Source of the DNA: Bacteroidota bacterium
GTDB taxonomy: Bacteria; Bacteroidota; Bacteroidia; AKYH767-A; OLB10
Length of the DNA stretch: 64,000 nucleotides
NCBI GenBank assembly: GCA_016713925.1
Contig: JADJOH010000008.1
Span: 930,001 to 994,000 of the forward strand
Direction of reading: 5' to 3'
In this document: piece after piece, positions 29,733 to 39,738 of the stretch
How the letters are laid out: the number at the start of each line of letters is the position of its first letter
Position numbering within the stretch: the stretch's first letter is position 1
Made by a program: the position numbers and the translations under genes
The notes under the pieces: generated by a model
Databases searched by the model: none
Seen by the model: only the letters and a program-made list of their open reading frames with translations
Told to the model about the DNA's origin: nothing

Positions 29733-32228
29733 ATGTCGCATCGTTTATTTCAGTTGGATGAGATTGCCGCTGTTATGCATGCGGAAGCTGTCCTTCAATT
29801 ACCGGCCCACCCCGGAATTACACAGCTAATTACCGATAGTCGTAAAGTAGTAAGCGCTGATCAGAGTCTTTTCTTCGCTATAAACGGTGATCGGCATGAT
29901 GGGCATGAATTTATCGCTGATTTATACGGCGCCGGTGTCCGCTCATTTGTTATTACCCGTAAAGAATCAATTCTCCCCGGTGTTGAAGCCAATTATCTTA
30001 TTGTAAAAGATGCATTGGAAGCCATGCAGGAACTTACTGCCTGGTACCGGAAACAATTTCAGGTTCCGGTGATAGGTATAACAGGCAGCAATGGAAAAAC
30101 CATTGTGAAGGAATGGTTGTATCAATTGCTCCGGGAGGATTTTAATATAGTGAGGAGCCCTAAGAGTTATAATTCTCAGGTCGGTGTTCCGCTCAGTGTT
30201 TGGCAAATTACTGCTGAAAATAATCTCTGCATTTTTGAAGCCGGTATTTCAAAGGAAGGGGAGATGAGTCTCCTTGAGAAAATTATTCATCCAACAATTG
30301 GTGTTTTTACCAATATAGGGACGGCCCACGATGAGAATTTTTCTGATCTGCAATTGAAGATCAGAGAGAAGTTAAAACTTTTTAAACAGGTAAGCAAATT
30401 AATTTACTGTCGTGATTATGCCGGTATACACGATGCCGTTTTGAATGATGGTATACTGGAACCTTCCGTTTCTGTCTTTACCTGGTCCAGAAGGAGTCGT
30501 GCTGATCTTCAGATAGGTCGCGTAAACAGAAAGGAGCACGAGACAGAAGTTCAGGGGATTTTCAGGAATGAGTTTATCAGTATCAGAATCCCCTTTACCG
30601 ATGATGCTTCCATAGAAAATGCCATCCATTGCTGGTCCTTAATGCTCTTCCTGGAAGTAGCGCCCGATGTGATTACCGAAAGAATGGAATTGCTTAGCCC
30701 GGTAGCAATGCGACTGGAAATGAAAGAGGGAATTAATAATTGCTCTGTTATAAATGATTCCTATAACTCGGATCTTGGTTCATTGACCATTGCACTCGAT
30801 TTCATGAATCAGCAAAAGCAACACCGGAAGAAAACAATTATTCTAAGTGATATTTTACAGAGTGGTAAGGATGAAAAATTTCTTTACAGACAGGTCGCAG
30901 ATTTGTTGCAACAGAAAGATGTGACGCGCCTCATTGGAATAGGAGGAGCAATACAACGACAGCAGGAGTTTTTTAATCTGGAAAAGCAGTTCTATAAAGA
31001 TACCGACGATTTCCTGGCAGAGTTAAACTATGGGGCATTCAACAATGAAACCATTTTAATTAAAGGGGCACGTTCCTTTGGTTTTGAAAGAATTTCCCGG
31101 GCATTGCAACAAAATGCGCATGAAACAATACTCGAAATAAACCTCAATGCCATCATTCATAATCTGAATCTTTTTAAATCTCGCCTGAAACCGGAAACAA
31201 AGCTGATGGTGATGGTAAAAGCTTTTTCGTACGGCAGCGGTAGTTTTGAAATTGCCAATGTTTTGCAGTTTCACAGAGCAGATTACCTCGCTGTAGCTTA
31301 CGCTGATGAGGGAGTGGAGTTGCGTAAATCAGGAATTACTTTACCGATCATGGTGATGAATCCGGAAGAGCAAAGCTTCGATGCCATGATAAGTTATAAG
31401 CTGGAACCGGAAATTTATAGTTTCAGAGTACTGAATCATTTTACAGAAGCACTCCGCCGCCGTGGCGTAGATCCGGGTGCCGGTAGATTTCCTGTGCATC
31501 TTGAATTTGATACCGGTATGAAACGCCTGGGATTTGAAGAAAGTGAACTGAATGAATTGATTGTTCGGTTGAAAAATAACAAACTGATTCGCATTGCCTC
31601 CGTGTTTTCTCATTTGGTTGCCAGTGATGAGCAGGAACATGACGTATTTACCAGAAATCAAATTGACTTGTTTAAAAAAATGAGTGAGTCGCTGATTTCA
31701 CATTTTAATTATCCCGTGTTGCGTCATATCCTTAATTCTTCGGGTATCCTTCGCTTTCCGGAGGCGCAGTTTGATATGGTACGGTTGGGCATAGGATTAC
31801 ATGGTATTGCCGCCACAGTTCATGAACAACGTCAGTTGCAAATGGTAGCAACTCTTAAAACTACTATTTCTCAGATTAAACAGGTGAAAGCCGGTGAAAC
31901 GATCGGTTACAGCAGGAAAGGCGTCGCTTTGAAGGACATGACCATTGCTACTGTCGGTATTGGTTATGCAGATGGATTAAGTCGAAGGTTGAGTAATGGT
32001 GTCGGGCGAATGCTCGTACTTGGTCAATATGTACCTGTCATTGGAAGCGTTTGTATGGATATGACAATGCTCGATATTTCGGGTATCCCTGCCCGTGAGG
32101 GAACTGAGGTGGTTGTTTTTGGTCAGGAACTTTCTATCCTGGATATCGCCGGACAAACAAATACAATCCCTTATGAAGTGCTGACAGGCATTTCAGAAAG
32201 AGTCAAGCGCGTTTATTTCCATGAGTAA
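29733..32228 (+). CDS. Bifunctional MurF ligase / alanine racemase
   Basis: This 831-aa protein joins two peptidoglycan-precursor enzymes. The MurF half (about 1-455) adds D-Ala-D-Ala to the UDP-MurNAc tripeptide. It has the ATP loop ITGSNGKTIVKEW, the EAGISKEGEM motif and NDSYNSD. The alanine racemase half (about 456-831) has the PLP-lysine region MVMVKAFSYGSGSFEIA and the C-terminal catalytic stretch TIGYSRKG with CMDMTMLDIS. One polypeptide with the D-Ala producer and D-Ala user is a known Bacteroidota fusion. The usual consensus AKANAYGHG near the PLP lysine is here KAFSYGSG, a variation seen in this lineage. Confidence 0.95.
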   Translation: MSHRLFQLDEIAAVMHAEAVLQLPAHPGITQLITDSRKVVSADQSLFFAINGDRHDGHEFIADLYGAGVRSFVITRKESILPGVEANYLIVKDALEAMQELTAWYRKQFQVPVIGITGSNGKTIVKEWLYQLLREDFNIVRSPKSYNSQVGVPLSVWQITAENNLCIFEAGISKEGEMSLLEKIIHPTIGVFTNIGTAHDENFSDLQLKIREKLKLFKQVSKLIYCRDYAGIHDAVLNDGILEPSVSVFTWSRRSRADLQIGRVNRKEHETEVQGIFRNEFISIRIPFTDDASIENAIHCWSLMLFLEVAPDVITERMELLSPVAMRLEMKEGINNCSVINDSYNSDLGSLTIALDFMNQQKQHRKKTIILSDILQSGKDEKFLYRQVADLLQQKDVTRLIGIGGAIQRQQEFFNLEKQFYKDTDDFLAELNYGAFNNETILIKGARSFGFERISRALQQNAHETILEINLNAIIHNLNLFKSRLKPETKLMVMVKAFSYGSGSFEIANVLQFHRADYLAVAYADEGVELRKSGITLPIMVMNPEEQSFDAMISYKLEPEIYSFRVLNHFTEALRRRGVDPGAGRFPVHLEFDTGMKRLGFEESELNELIVRLKNNKLIRIASVFSHLVASDEQEHDVFTRNQIDLFKKMSESLISHFNYPVLRHILNSSGILRFPEAQFDMVRLGIGLHGIAATVHEQRQLQMVATLKTTISQIKQVKAGETIGYSRKGVALKDMTIATVGIGYADGLSRRLSNGVGRMLVLGQYVPVIGSVCMDMTMLDISGIPAREGTEVVVFGQELSILDIAGQTNTIPYEVLTGISERVKRVYFHE

Positions 32229-32284
32229 GTCATTTTCTGAAAAATGGATGCCTGAATTTCTTTAGTTTTCAGGGATAGATTTTC

Positions 32285-32292
32285 TACATTTG
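32285..32292 (+). promoter_or_regulatory. TAnnTTTG element upstream of the phospholipase-D family gene
   Basis: TACATTTG lies 16 nt before the TTG start at 32309, so the predicted 5' leader is short. Confidence 0.45.
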
Positions 32293-32308
32293 TCTAAATA
32301 CATCTATT

Positions 32309-33474
32309 TTGCCGGGAAAAGAATTTATCGAAGGTCATACCGTAAGACTCATTCATGGAGGAGAGGAATATTTTAACACCCTTCTCGAGCTTATTGAATC
32401 TGCTAAAACCGAATTGCATTTACAGGTGTATATCCTTGATTACGATGATACCGGTGCCGTTGTTATTGATGCCTTGCGCGAATCAGCAAAAAGAGGAGTT
32501 AAGGTCTACCTGGTGGCAGATGGATTTGGCTCGATGAATCTGGGAAGTGATTTTAAAGACGAGATGAGAAAATACAGTATTCACTTTCGTTTTTTTTCAC
32601 CCTTACCTTTCCCCGGAATATTTCAGGCTGGCCGGAGATTGCATCATAAAGTTTGTGTAGCGGATAGTAAACGTGCTTTAGTCTCAGGAATTAATATCGC
32701 TGATAAATACAGGGGTCTGAAAATGAACCTGCCTGGCTCGACTATGGATTGCTGGTGGAGGGGCCGGTATGTCAGGAGATCACTGGTGTCTGTGAACGAA
32801 TTTTTAGCCGTCGCTTTTATCAAAAACAATCCGGTGTCTTTAAGAAATTAAAACTAAGTTCAGCAGGTGAAGCCGGAATGAAAGTTCGCATTTCCATTAA
32901 CGATTGGTTTCGGAGAATGAATGAAATTTCAGCAGGCTATAAGAAGGAGTTGAAAAATGCTCAAAAGGAAATTATCATTGTAGCCAGTTACTTTACTCCA
33001 TCCAGAAGATTACTGAAGATTTTGTTACGCTCTGCTAGTAGAAATAGAGATATTTACATCGTGTTGAGTAAGTATAGTGACGTGCCCTTTATGAAATCAG
33101 CAATGAAGTTCCTCTATGGAAGGCTGCTCCTGAATAAAGTACGCATTTTTGAATACCGTGAGTCAGTACTCCATGCTAAGGTATGTGTGGTTGATAACAA
33201 GTGGGTGAGTGTAGGCTCTCATAATCTGAATCATCTTAGCGAATTCCTGAGCATAGAAATGAATATGGAAGTGCTGGATAATAATTTTGCATCAGGCGTA
33301 GCAACAGAATTGAAGAAATTAATGTTTGAAAAATGTAATGAAATCCTCCAGGATGAATTTATAGCTTCCGGAACTTTCTTTGAAAAGATTAAGAATTGGC
33401 TTTCGTATAAAATCATAAGCCTTTCGACCCGAATTTTATTATTTCTGAATTTTAAATCAGATAAAGGCGCTTAG
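32309..33474 (+). CDS. Phospholipase-D family cardiolipin synthase-like protein, one frameshift
   Basis: The protein would have about 388 aa with one base restored near 32732-32736. Reading CCT-GG-CTCGAC with an extra T gives PWLDYG, the usual text of cardiolipin synthases, and joins the N-terminal half to LVEGPVCQEITGVCERIFSR. Both HKD motifs are present: HHKVCVADSKRALVSGINIAD (about residues 111-131) and LHAKVCVVDNKWVSVGSHNL in the second half. The protein should join or transfer phosphatidyl groups at the membrane. The start is a TTG, with no nearby ATG. No transmembrane helices are evident, which fits ClsB-type enzymes. Confidence 0.88.
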
Positions 33475-33498
33475 CACTTATACAAGTCTTTATTTGTA

Positions 33499-33506
33499 TA
33501 ATTTTG
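33499..33506 (+). promoter_or_regulatory. TAnnTTTG promoter element of the amidohydrolase gene
   Basis: TAATTTTG ends exactly 4 nt before the ATG at 33511, the same spacing as at ruvB. This suggests a leaderless transcript. Confidence 0.6.
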
Positions 33507-33510
33507 AAGG

Positions 33511-34689
33511 ATGAAATTATTACATGCATCTTTACTTTTTACCAATGATGGACCTCCTGTTGTAAATGCGGATTTGACGTTAACAGATGAAGGTGTCATT
33601 GTGGAAATTGGTTCCGGTGGTGCAAACAATAAGAATGATTATCGGGATGTAATTATTCCGGCATTTATTAATGCGCATTGCCATCTCGAACTTTCACATC
33701 TAAAGGGCCTTATCCGCGAAAGAGAAAATGGGATGACAGGATTTATTCGTCAGTTGCTTTCACAACGTTTTCTCTTTTCAGATGCGGTGCAACAGGAGGC
33801 TATGCAACTCGCTGACCAATCCATGATGGAAGAAGGTATCGTCGCCGTAGGTGATATTTCAAATTTTACTTCATCAGCAGGAATAAAGAAGAATAGCAAG
33901 TTGTATTACCATACCTTTATTGAACTTTTTGGTTTAGAAAATACGAAGGTGGAGGAGATGGTGTTAAATGGGATTTCGATGGTAAATGAATTTAGAGGTG
34001 CTGCTCATCTTTCCTCCAGCCTTTCACCGCATGCACCTTATTCGATGGTTCAGGATTTATTTAAAGAGATTTCCAGAGTGGTTCATCCCATTGATCCATT
34101 GACAATACATATGCAGGAATCAGAAGATGAGATACTCTTCTGTAAAGATAAGTCAGGACCCTTAGCCGAATTTTTCGCGTCGGCGGGTATTTCTACTACC
34201 GATTTTATTCCTTTTGGTGATGTTCGCCCTTTGCGTCAGATTCTACCCTTGATTCCGCGTGCCAACCGGTTACAATTGGTGCACAATACTTATACAGCAG
34301 AGGAAGAAATTGTTGCAGCCTTGAAGCGAAGACCTAAATTATCTTGGTGCCTTTGTCCTTCCGCGAATTTGTTCATTACAGGAGATCTTCCACCCGTTGA
34401 AGCACTTTTTAGAAATGATGCGCATGTTACCATTGGCACAGATAGTCTGGCGTCTAATCAAAAGCTATCAGTGCTAAACGAACTTAAAATAATCAGTAAG
34501 AATTTCCCAATGGTTCCCTTTGCAACGTTGGTGAAATGGTCCACGCTAAACGGTGCAGAGTTTCTTGGGGTTGCCAATCGCTTTGGAAAAATAAAACCCG
34601 GAATGAATCCCGGGTTAGTAAGTTTGCATGGACTGAATCACGATGAACTTGTTTTGCATGAACAGGTCACTTGTAAAAGAGTAGCCTGA
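33511..34689 (+). CDS. Amidohydrolase-family deaminase (SAH / aminodeoxyfutalosine deaminase-like)
   Basis: The product is 392 aa. The metal ligands of the deaminase branch are visible: NAHCHLELSHLKG (HxH, about residues 56-68), HMQESEDE (His and Glu), LVHNTYT (His), and GTDSLASNQKLS (catalytic Asp). The family deaminates adenosine-like or other purine-like substrates. Members near this sequence in Bacteroidota include aminodeoxyfutalosine deaminase of the futalosine menaquinone pathway, but other substrates are possible. No other menaquinone genes lie in the window, so the substrate stays undecided. Confidence 0.85.
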   Translation: MKLLHASLLFTNDGPPVVNADLTLTDEGVIVEIGSGGANNKNDYRDVIIPAFINAHCHLELSHLKGLIRERENGMTGFIRQLLSQRFLFSDAVQQEAMQLADQSMMEEGIVAVGDISNFTSSAGIKKNSKLYYHTFIELFGLENTKVEEMVLNGISMVNEFRGAAHLSSSLSPHAPYSMVQDLFKEISRVVHPIDPLTIHMQESEDEILFCKDKSGPLAEFFASAGISTTDFIPFGDVRPLRQILPLIPRANRLQLVHNTYTAEEEIVAALKRRPKLSWCLCPSANLFITGDLPPVEALFRNDAHVTIGTDSLASNQKLSVLNELKIISKNFPMVPFATLVKWSTLNGAEFLGVANRFGKIKPGMNPGLVSLHGLNHDELVLHEQVTCKRVA

Positions 34690-35286
34690 TTACCAATCGT
34701 CAGTTTTTGCAGAAGGTGCTGTGGAAATACTTTTCTCAAGACTCTTTAATACCTCAACGGCAGTGCTGTTCACCTGTTGCAAATAATAGTCAAACTTCGG
34801 TTCATAGGAAGCTTTGGTTTTATCCATCCATCGCTCACAAGCGTAATACGACTGCTGTTTCCAGTTAAAATCCGTGAGTTCGTAACGGTAACGCCCTTCC
34901 TTAAATTGCAAGGTGAGGGTATACATCACGTTGCCGGCATCAGTAGCTAATCCTTTTTTGTCGGCAGGATTCATTACTTTGAATCGCGCTTTACAAACCA
35001 TTTTTCCGGCTGTAGAATCCTTTTCTCTTATAACATCCGTTGGGTTTTTGTAAAAAGTATTTGCCCATAGCAATGCGCGTTCGTAAAGAGTTCCAGGAGT
35101 AGTGCCCTTCACTTCAATAACTCCGGTATAATTAATTTTCTCACCCTTTTCATCCATGGGCAGCTTAGGTGCCTGATTGACTTCTTGTGATGAGGCAAGA
35201 AAAGGTAGAAAAATGGTAAATGCAATGAAGGTGGATTTAAATATTTTCATTTTTGGGAAGACATTAGTGTAAGTGAAGCAACTCAA
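34690..35286 (-). CDS. Secreted DUF4468 (TBP-like fold) protein
   Basis: The protein has 198 aa and a signal peptide (ending around LPFLASSQEV), followed by the pattern of the DUF4468 family: YTGVIEVKGTTPGTLYERALLWANTFYKNP, then a strand region ending in YRYELTDF. The function of the family is unknown. Its stop lies just after the amidohydrolase stop in convergent orientation, and its start overlaps the end of the carboxypeptidase gene by 4 bp, so it belongs to the same transcript. Confidence 0.85.
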   Translation of the reverse strand: MSCFTYTNVFPKMKIFKSTFIAFTIFLPFLASSQEVNQAPKLPMDEKGEKINYTGVIEVKGTTPGTLYERALLWANTFYKNPTDVIREKDSTAGKMVCKARFKVMNPADKKGLATDAGNVMYTLTLQFKEGRYRYELTDFNWKQQSYYACERWMDKTKASYEPKFDYYLQQVNSTAVEVLKSLEKSISTAPSAKTDDW

Positions 35287-36938
35287 CCTCCATTCAGCGG
35301 GACTTTTATGCGGGTGCCGCTTCGAAGATTTTTACTGTTGTTGATATTGTTTAGTTTTTTGATCTTGTTAATGTCAGACTGGTACCGTTGTGCGATATTC
35401 CAAAGGGTGTCACCGGGCTGCACGGTATGGTAGATGAATTTTGATTTAGGCAGTGGAGTTTGTGTTTCCGAAGTGACCTTTTTTATTTCATGATCTTTTT
35501 TGTTGACCGTATCGGTTTTTACCTTTACATCTTTATGCGATGTATGATCACTTTGCGTTTCAGTTTCACACTCATCCGTGGTGTCTTGCGAAGGTTGCAT
35601 ATCTGCAATGGATTCTTCCGGGTCAACAACAAGCTTAATGGGAATTCGTTTTTTTACTGTGGAGTACACATAAATTCTCTGCCCTTTGCGAATAACAGTA
35701 CCACGTAAACCGTTCCATTTCTTCAGTTCATTTACACTTACATTGTAGCGTTCGGCAATCTTCCCGAGACTTTCACCACTACGCACGGTATGTGGCTTCT
35801 TTATTTTTTGAGTAACCGTTTTATAGGTGTAAGCGTAATTTTCATCACTACTGTTCTCCGGAATTTTTTGTTCTATATTCGGTTCTATGCGTGCGATACC
35901 CTGATTAACACTATCTAGAAAAGCCCTGGCTATCTGGGTATCCGGTACGCTTTCACCCAGTCGCCCAAGTTTAATGGATTCGTAATAAGTGTTCATCATA
36001 GAGGCCACTATTCCATTTCGAATCCATGGACTCTTGCAACCAAATACAATACTGATCAAACGATGTTCTCCCCTTTTAGCAGTAGCCGCTAAACAAAAAC
36101 CGGCCGCTTTGGTGTAACCCGTTTTAAGTCCATCTACTTCTAATCCATAAGTGATTACGAGTCCATTATGGTTTCGGAAGTTAATATTTCCTTTCCCATT
36201 GTAAATATTAGCGTAGGGGATAGAGGATATATCAACCAATTTAGGATGTTTCAAAAGTTCAAGTGATAAGATAAGTTGGTCTCTGGGGGAACTGCTATTA
36301 TCCAATTCACGAATAATCGCAGGCAAACCGGAAGGATTCGAATATTGGGTTTTTGTCATTCCCAATTCCATTGACCGACGGTTCATTCTTTCTACGAAAG
36401 TTTGTAAATCACCGGAACAATGTTTGGCTATCCATACAGTACTCTCATTGTGAGAAGCAACAAGAGCCATCTTCAATAAATCATCAAGGGTATATCGCTC
36501 CTCAACGGTGTATGTAGTATATCTTCTTCGGCGGATTTTTTTCCTATATGTACGGGTAACGGTGATATGGTCGTCTAAACAAACCGTTCCGGCATTAATA
36601 TCTTCTATTGCCAACAAACAAACCATCATTTTCGTCAGGGAAGCGATAGGGTAGGCATAATCCATATCTTTTTCCCAAACTACTTTACCCCGTTCCACAT
36701 CGTACAATAAACCCGCACGGATTTCCCTTTCGTTAGCAACCAGGCCTGTAATGGTATCCAGTGGAAATGAAAATGTCGGAATATGAGGTAATGTATCCGG
36801 ACCGTTTGCAGAACTTGTAAAGCCTGAAAGTAGAAATCCACAGCAGAACATAACAACGTATTTGTTAAGTGAAGCTTTTCGATTTCCTTTCTTCTGCAAT
36901 CTCATGCTATGCAATGATAGTTTTTTCGGGGACTTCAT
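35283..36938 (-). CDS. D-alanyl-D-alanine carboxypeptidase with two LysM domains
   Basis: The protein has 551 aa. The N-terminal part has a hydrophobic signal (YVVMFCCGFLLSGF). The peptidase domain carries the three serine-type penicillin-binding motifs: SLTKM (SxxK), SHN and KTGYTK (KTG). It removes the last D-Ala from peptidoglycan stem peptides. Two LysM domains follow (HTVRSGESLGKIAERYNVS and HTVQPGDTLWNIAQRYQSD), separated by a charged linker, and would hold the enzyme on glycan. The start could be M1 or M12. The first is used because both precede the signal. LysM fusions with PBP5-type domains occur in Bacteroidota but are not universal. Confidence 0.93.
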   Translation of the reverse strand: MKSPKKLSLHSMRLQKKGNRKASLNKYVVMFCCGFLLSGFTSSANGPDTLPHIPTFSFPLDTITGLVANEREIRAGLLYDVERGKVVWEKDMDYAYPIASLTKMMVCLLAIEDINAGTVCLDDHITVTRTYRKKIRRRRYTTYTVEERYTLDDLLKMALVASHNESTVWIAKHCSGDLQTFVERMNRRSMELGMTKTQYSNPSGLPAIIRELDNSSSPRDQLILSLELLKHPKLVDISSIPYANIYNGKGNINFRNHNGLVITYGLEVDGLKTGYTKAAGFCLAATAKRGEHRLISIVFGCKSPWIRNGIVASMMNTYYESIKLGRLGESVPDTQIARAFLDSVNQGIARIEPNIEQKIPENSSDENYAYTYKTVTQKIKKPHTVRSGESLGKIAERYNVSVNELKKWNGLRGTVIRKGQRIYVYSTVKKRIPIKLVVDPEESIADMQPSQDTTDECETETQSDHTSHKDVKVKTDTVNKKDHEIKKVTSETQTPLPKSKFIYHTVQPGDTLWNIAQRYQSDINKIKKLNNINNSKNLRSGTRIKVPLNGG

Positions 36939-37118
36939 TCTGTCTCCTATCTCCTGACTATAAACAATTCCATGTTAATTTTATTGTACGAACATTCCGG
37001 CGCAGTGTTTCATCCTCTGGTCTCCTCATTCCATTCAGATTCTCTCCCCTTTTAACAAAAATAATAAAGGATGGGCCAAAAGTGGTCAAATTTATGACCA
37101 ATCATCTCAGTTTTTACG

Positions 37119-37781
37119 TCAGATTTCCTTTAGAACAGCCTCTGCCACTATCAAATCCGATGGAAATGTAATTTTAATGTTACTCTCCTCCCCGGCTTCA
37201 AGATGAACTTTGTGTCCTGCGGCTTCAAAAAGGGAAGCTTCATCCGTAAAGTGTTCGAAATCGGGAAGTTTGAATGCATTTTTTAATTTTTCAATATCAA
37301 AAACCTGCGGTGTTTGAACCGATCTGTAATGCTCTCTGGGGACAGTTTTACTACCATCCGGAGTCAGAAGTCTTAACGTATCTCTGCAAGTGATCACCGG
37401 AACGGCGGAACCCTCTTTTGCTGCAGCATTGTATAATCTAAAAATAAGTTCACTTGAGCATAAAGGACGAACGGCATCGTGAACAGCAACCCATCCTTCA
37501 TCCGGCAGTTTTGCGAGTCCGGCAGCTACAGATTGTGCTCTTGTCTTTCCTCCGGGCACTAAAGTATGACGGGGAATATTTTCAAGGTTTTCACAAGTCT
37601 CTTCCCAATAGGAGAGATAGTCAGCATGCATAACAAGAAAAATTTCAATGTCGTCCTGATTAAAACGGCGAAGGGTATGTGCAAGAATGGGTTCGCCGGC
37701 AAGAGGTAAAAACTGTTTGGGTAGGGTTCCCTGCATACGGGTACCCTGCCCACCGGCCACAAGTAGGGCAAACCTTCTCAT
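37119..37781 (-). CDS. ispD: 2-C-methyl-D-erythritol 4-phosphate cytidylyltransferase IspD
   Basis: IspD transfers CMP to methylerythritol phosphate in the non-mevalonate isoprenoid pathway. The 220-aa protein shows the nucleotide-binding start LLVAGGQGTRMQGTLPKQFLPL, the substrate loop VHDAVRPLCSSELI and TPQVFDIEKLKNAF. The ATG overlaps the TAA of queA by one base, so the two are coupled. Confidence 0.96.
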   Translation of the reverse strand: MRRFALLVAGGQGTRMQGTLPKQFLPLAGEPILAHTLRRFNQDDIEIFLVMHADYLSYWEETCENLENIPRHTLVPGGKTRAQSVAAGLAKLPDEGWVAVHDAVRPLCSSELIFRLYNAAAKEGSAVPVITCRDTLRLLTPDGSKTVPREHYRSVQTPQVFDIEKLKNAFKLPDFEHFTDEASLFEAAGHKVHLEAGEESNIKITFPSDLIVAEAVLKEI

Positions 37782-38834
37782 TAATCCAGAATCAGCATGG
37801 CATCACCATAACTGAAGAAACGATATTTTTCCTTTTGGGCCACTTTATAAGCTTCCATGATTAAATCATATCCGCCAAATGCAGTGGTCATCATCAGCAG
37901 CGTAGACTCCGGCATATGAAAATTGGTGATCATCATATTGGCAATACTGAAATCATACGGAGGGAAAATAAATTTATTGGTCCATCCGGAGTTGGGTTTT
38001 AATTCTCCCATCGTACTCACAGAGGTTTCCATAGCTCTCATGGCCGTTGTTCCTACTGCACAAATATTCTTTTTAGCAGCTTTCGCTTTGTTGACAATAT
38101 CCACCGCTTTTTGATCCACTGAAAATTGCTCGGAATCCATCTTATGCTTGGTGAGATCTTCTACCTCAACCGGACGGAATGTGCCAAGACCAACATGTAA
38201 AGTGACTTCAGCAAGATTAACGCCTTTAAGCTCAAGTCGTTTTAATAATTCACGACTAAAGTGTAGTCCCGCAGTTGGAGCAGCTACCGCACCTTCGTTT
38301 TTCGCGAAAACTGTTTGGTATCTCTCTTTATCGGCAGGTTCTGCTTTACGCTTAATGTATTTGGGGAGTGGGGTATGACCCAATTGCTCAATAACATTTC
38401 TGAACTCATCTGAGTTGCCGTCGAATAGGAATCTTAATGTTCGGCCACGAGACGTAGTATTGTCAATTACTTCTGCTACGAGCATATCATCATCTCCAAA
38501 ATACAATTTATTTCCAATACGGATTTTGCGTGCAGGATCAACAAGTACATCCCATAACTTGCTGTCAGGATTTAATTCCCGGAGAAGGAAAACTTCAATT
38601 TTAGCTCCGGTCTTTTCTTTGTTTCCATATAAATCGAGCAGGGAAAACTTTGGTGTTATTTAAAACAAGAACATCGCCATCATCAAAATATCCCAGAATA
38701 TCACGAAAGGTTTTATGTTCGATTTTTCCGGTCGTACGGTGAATCACCATTAACCTTGATTCATCGCGATTAGCAGCAGGATGTGTGGCAAGCAGTTTCT
38801 CATTGAAACCGAATTTGAATTTAGATAACTTCAT
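37781..38834 (-). CDS. queA: S-adenosylmethionine:tRNA ribosyltransferase-isomerase QueA, one frameshift
   Basis: QueA makes epoxyqueuosine in tRNA from SAM. The first 70 residues (ATHPAANRDESRLMVI, GDVLVLNNTKVFPAR) are in one frame and the rest in another. Removing one base from AAA at 38631-38633 gives ARLYGNKEKTGAKIEVFLLREL and a 350-aa product of the family length. Family motifs seen downstream include VAAPTAGLHFSRELL, LHVGLGTFRPV and NFHMPESTLLMM. The work of QueA is followed by QueG, whose gene is at 9720-10658. Confidence 0.9.
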
Positions 38835-39017
38835 AGCTTACGGGCCGGTGGTATTAAGTTAAAGTTGATAATGAAAAATCATCTTTAACATAGTTAGAAT
38901 TAATGTAAGGTTCCGTTATTTCGGGATGCGAAGATACGCTTTTTAAAGGCCTGAACGTTAAAGTGCCAATGGTAATGTGCTGTAAATCAGCAAGTAAAAA
39001 CTTTAATTGAATTTAAT

Positions 39018-39734
39018 CTATTGGTTTTCAGTATTTTGAGTAGCCGTCAGGTTTTCTAAAGATTTGTTTTTAGGATACTTGGCTTCCAGATCTGCGATGG
39101 TGAAGGCATCTGTAAGAAAATAAGGTCCTATGCGGGTTCTGCAAAGTGAAGATAAATGCGCTCCAACGCCAAGTGTTTCACCAATATCTCTGGCTAAAGC
39201 TCTGATATAAGTTCCTTTACTGCATACAATCCTAAAATCAACCTCCGGAAGTTCGCAACGGGTTAACTCAAATTCTTTAATAAAAAGCCGACGCGATTTT
39301 AATTCAACATGATCACCTCTTCTTGCAATTTTATAGGCCCGCTGTCCCCCGGTTTTAATAGCAGAATGCATGGGTGGAATCTGATCGATATCACCGGTAA
39401 ACTTCAAAAAGGCTTGTCTCACATTTTCCTCTTTCAGATGTTCAATTGGAAATTCCCGGTCGCGTTCAGTTTCAAGGTCGAAAGACGGAGTGGTTGCTCC
39501 GATGTAAAATGTGCCTGTATATTCCTTCTCTGCATCCTGAATTTCACTAATAGTTTTGGTTTTCTTCTCCGTACAAATGATTAAAAGTCCGGTGGCGAGT
39601 GGATCAAGAGTGCCCGCATGCCCTGCTTTTTTAGCTTTTATGATCCACTTTACTTTTTTCACTACATCAAAAGAAGTCCATTCGAGTGGCTTATTCATTA
39701 ACAAAACAATTCCTTCAGGACCGGGTTGATTCAT
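39018..39734 (-). CDS. truB: tRNA pseudouridine(55) synthase TruB
   Basis: TruB makes pseudouridine 55 in the T-loop of tRNA. The 238-aa protein has the catalytic motif KKAGHAGTLDPLATGLLI (the Asp is in GTLDPLA, about residue 43) and the KEYTGTFYIG and CSKGTYIRALARDIG segments. It ends without the PUA extension seen in longer family members. It follows uppP by 4 bp. Confidence 0.96.
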   Translation of the reverse strand: MNQPGPEGIVLLMNKPLEWTSFDVVKKVKWIIKAKKAGHAGTLDPLATGLLIICTEKKTKTISEIQDAEKEYTGTFYIGATTPSFDLETERDREFPIEHLKEENVRQAFLKFTGDIDQIPPMHSAIKTGGQRAYKIARRGDHVELKSRRLFIKEFELTRCELPEVDFRIVCSKGTYIRALARDIGETLGVGAHLSSLCRTRIGPYFLTDAFTIADLEAKYPKNKSLENLTATQNTENQ

Positions 39735-39738
39735 TGTC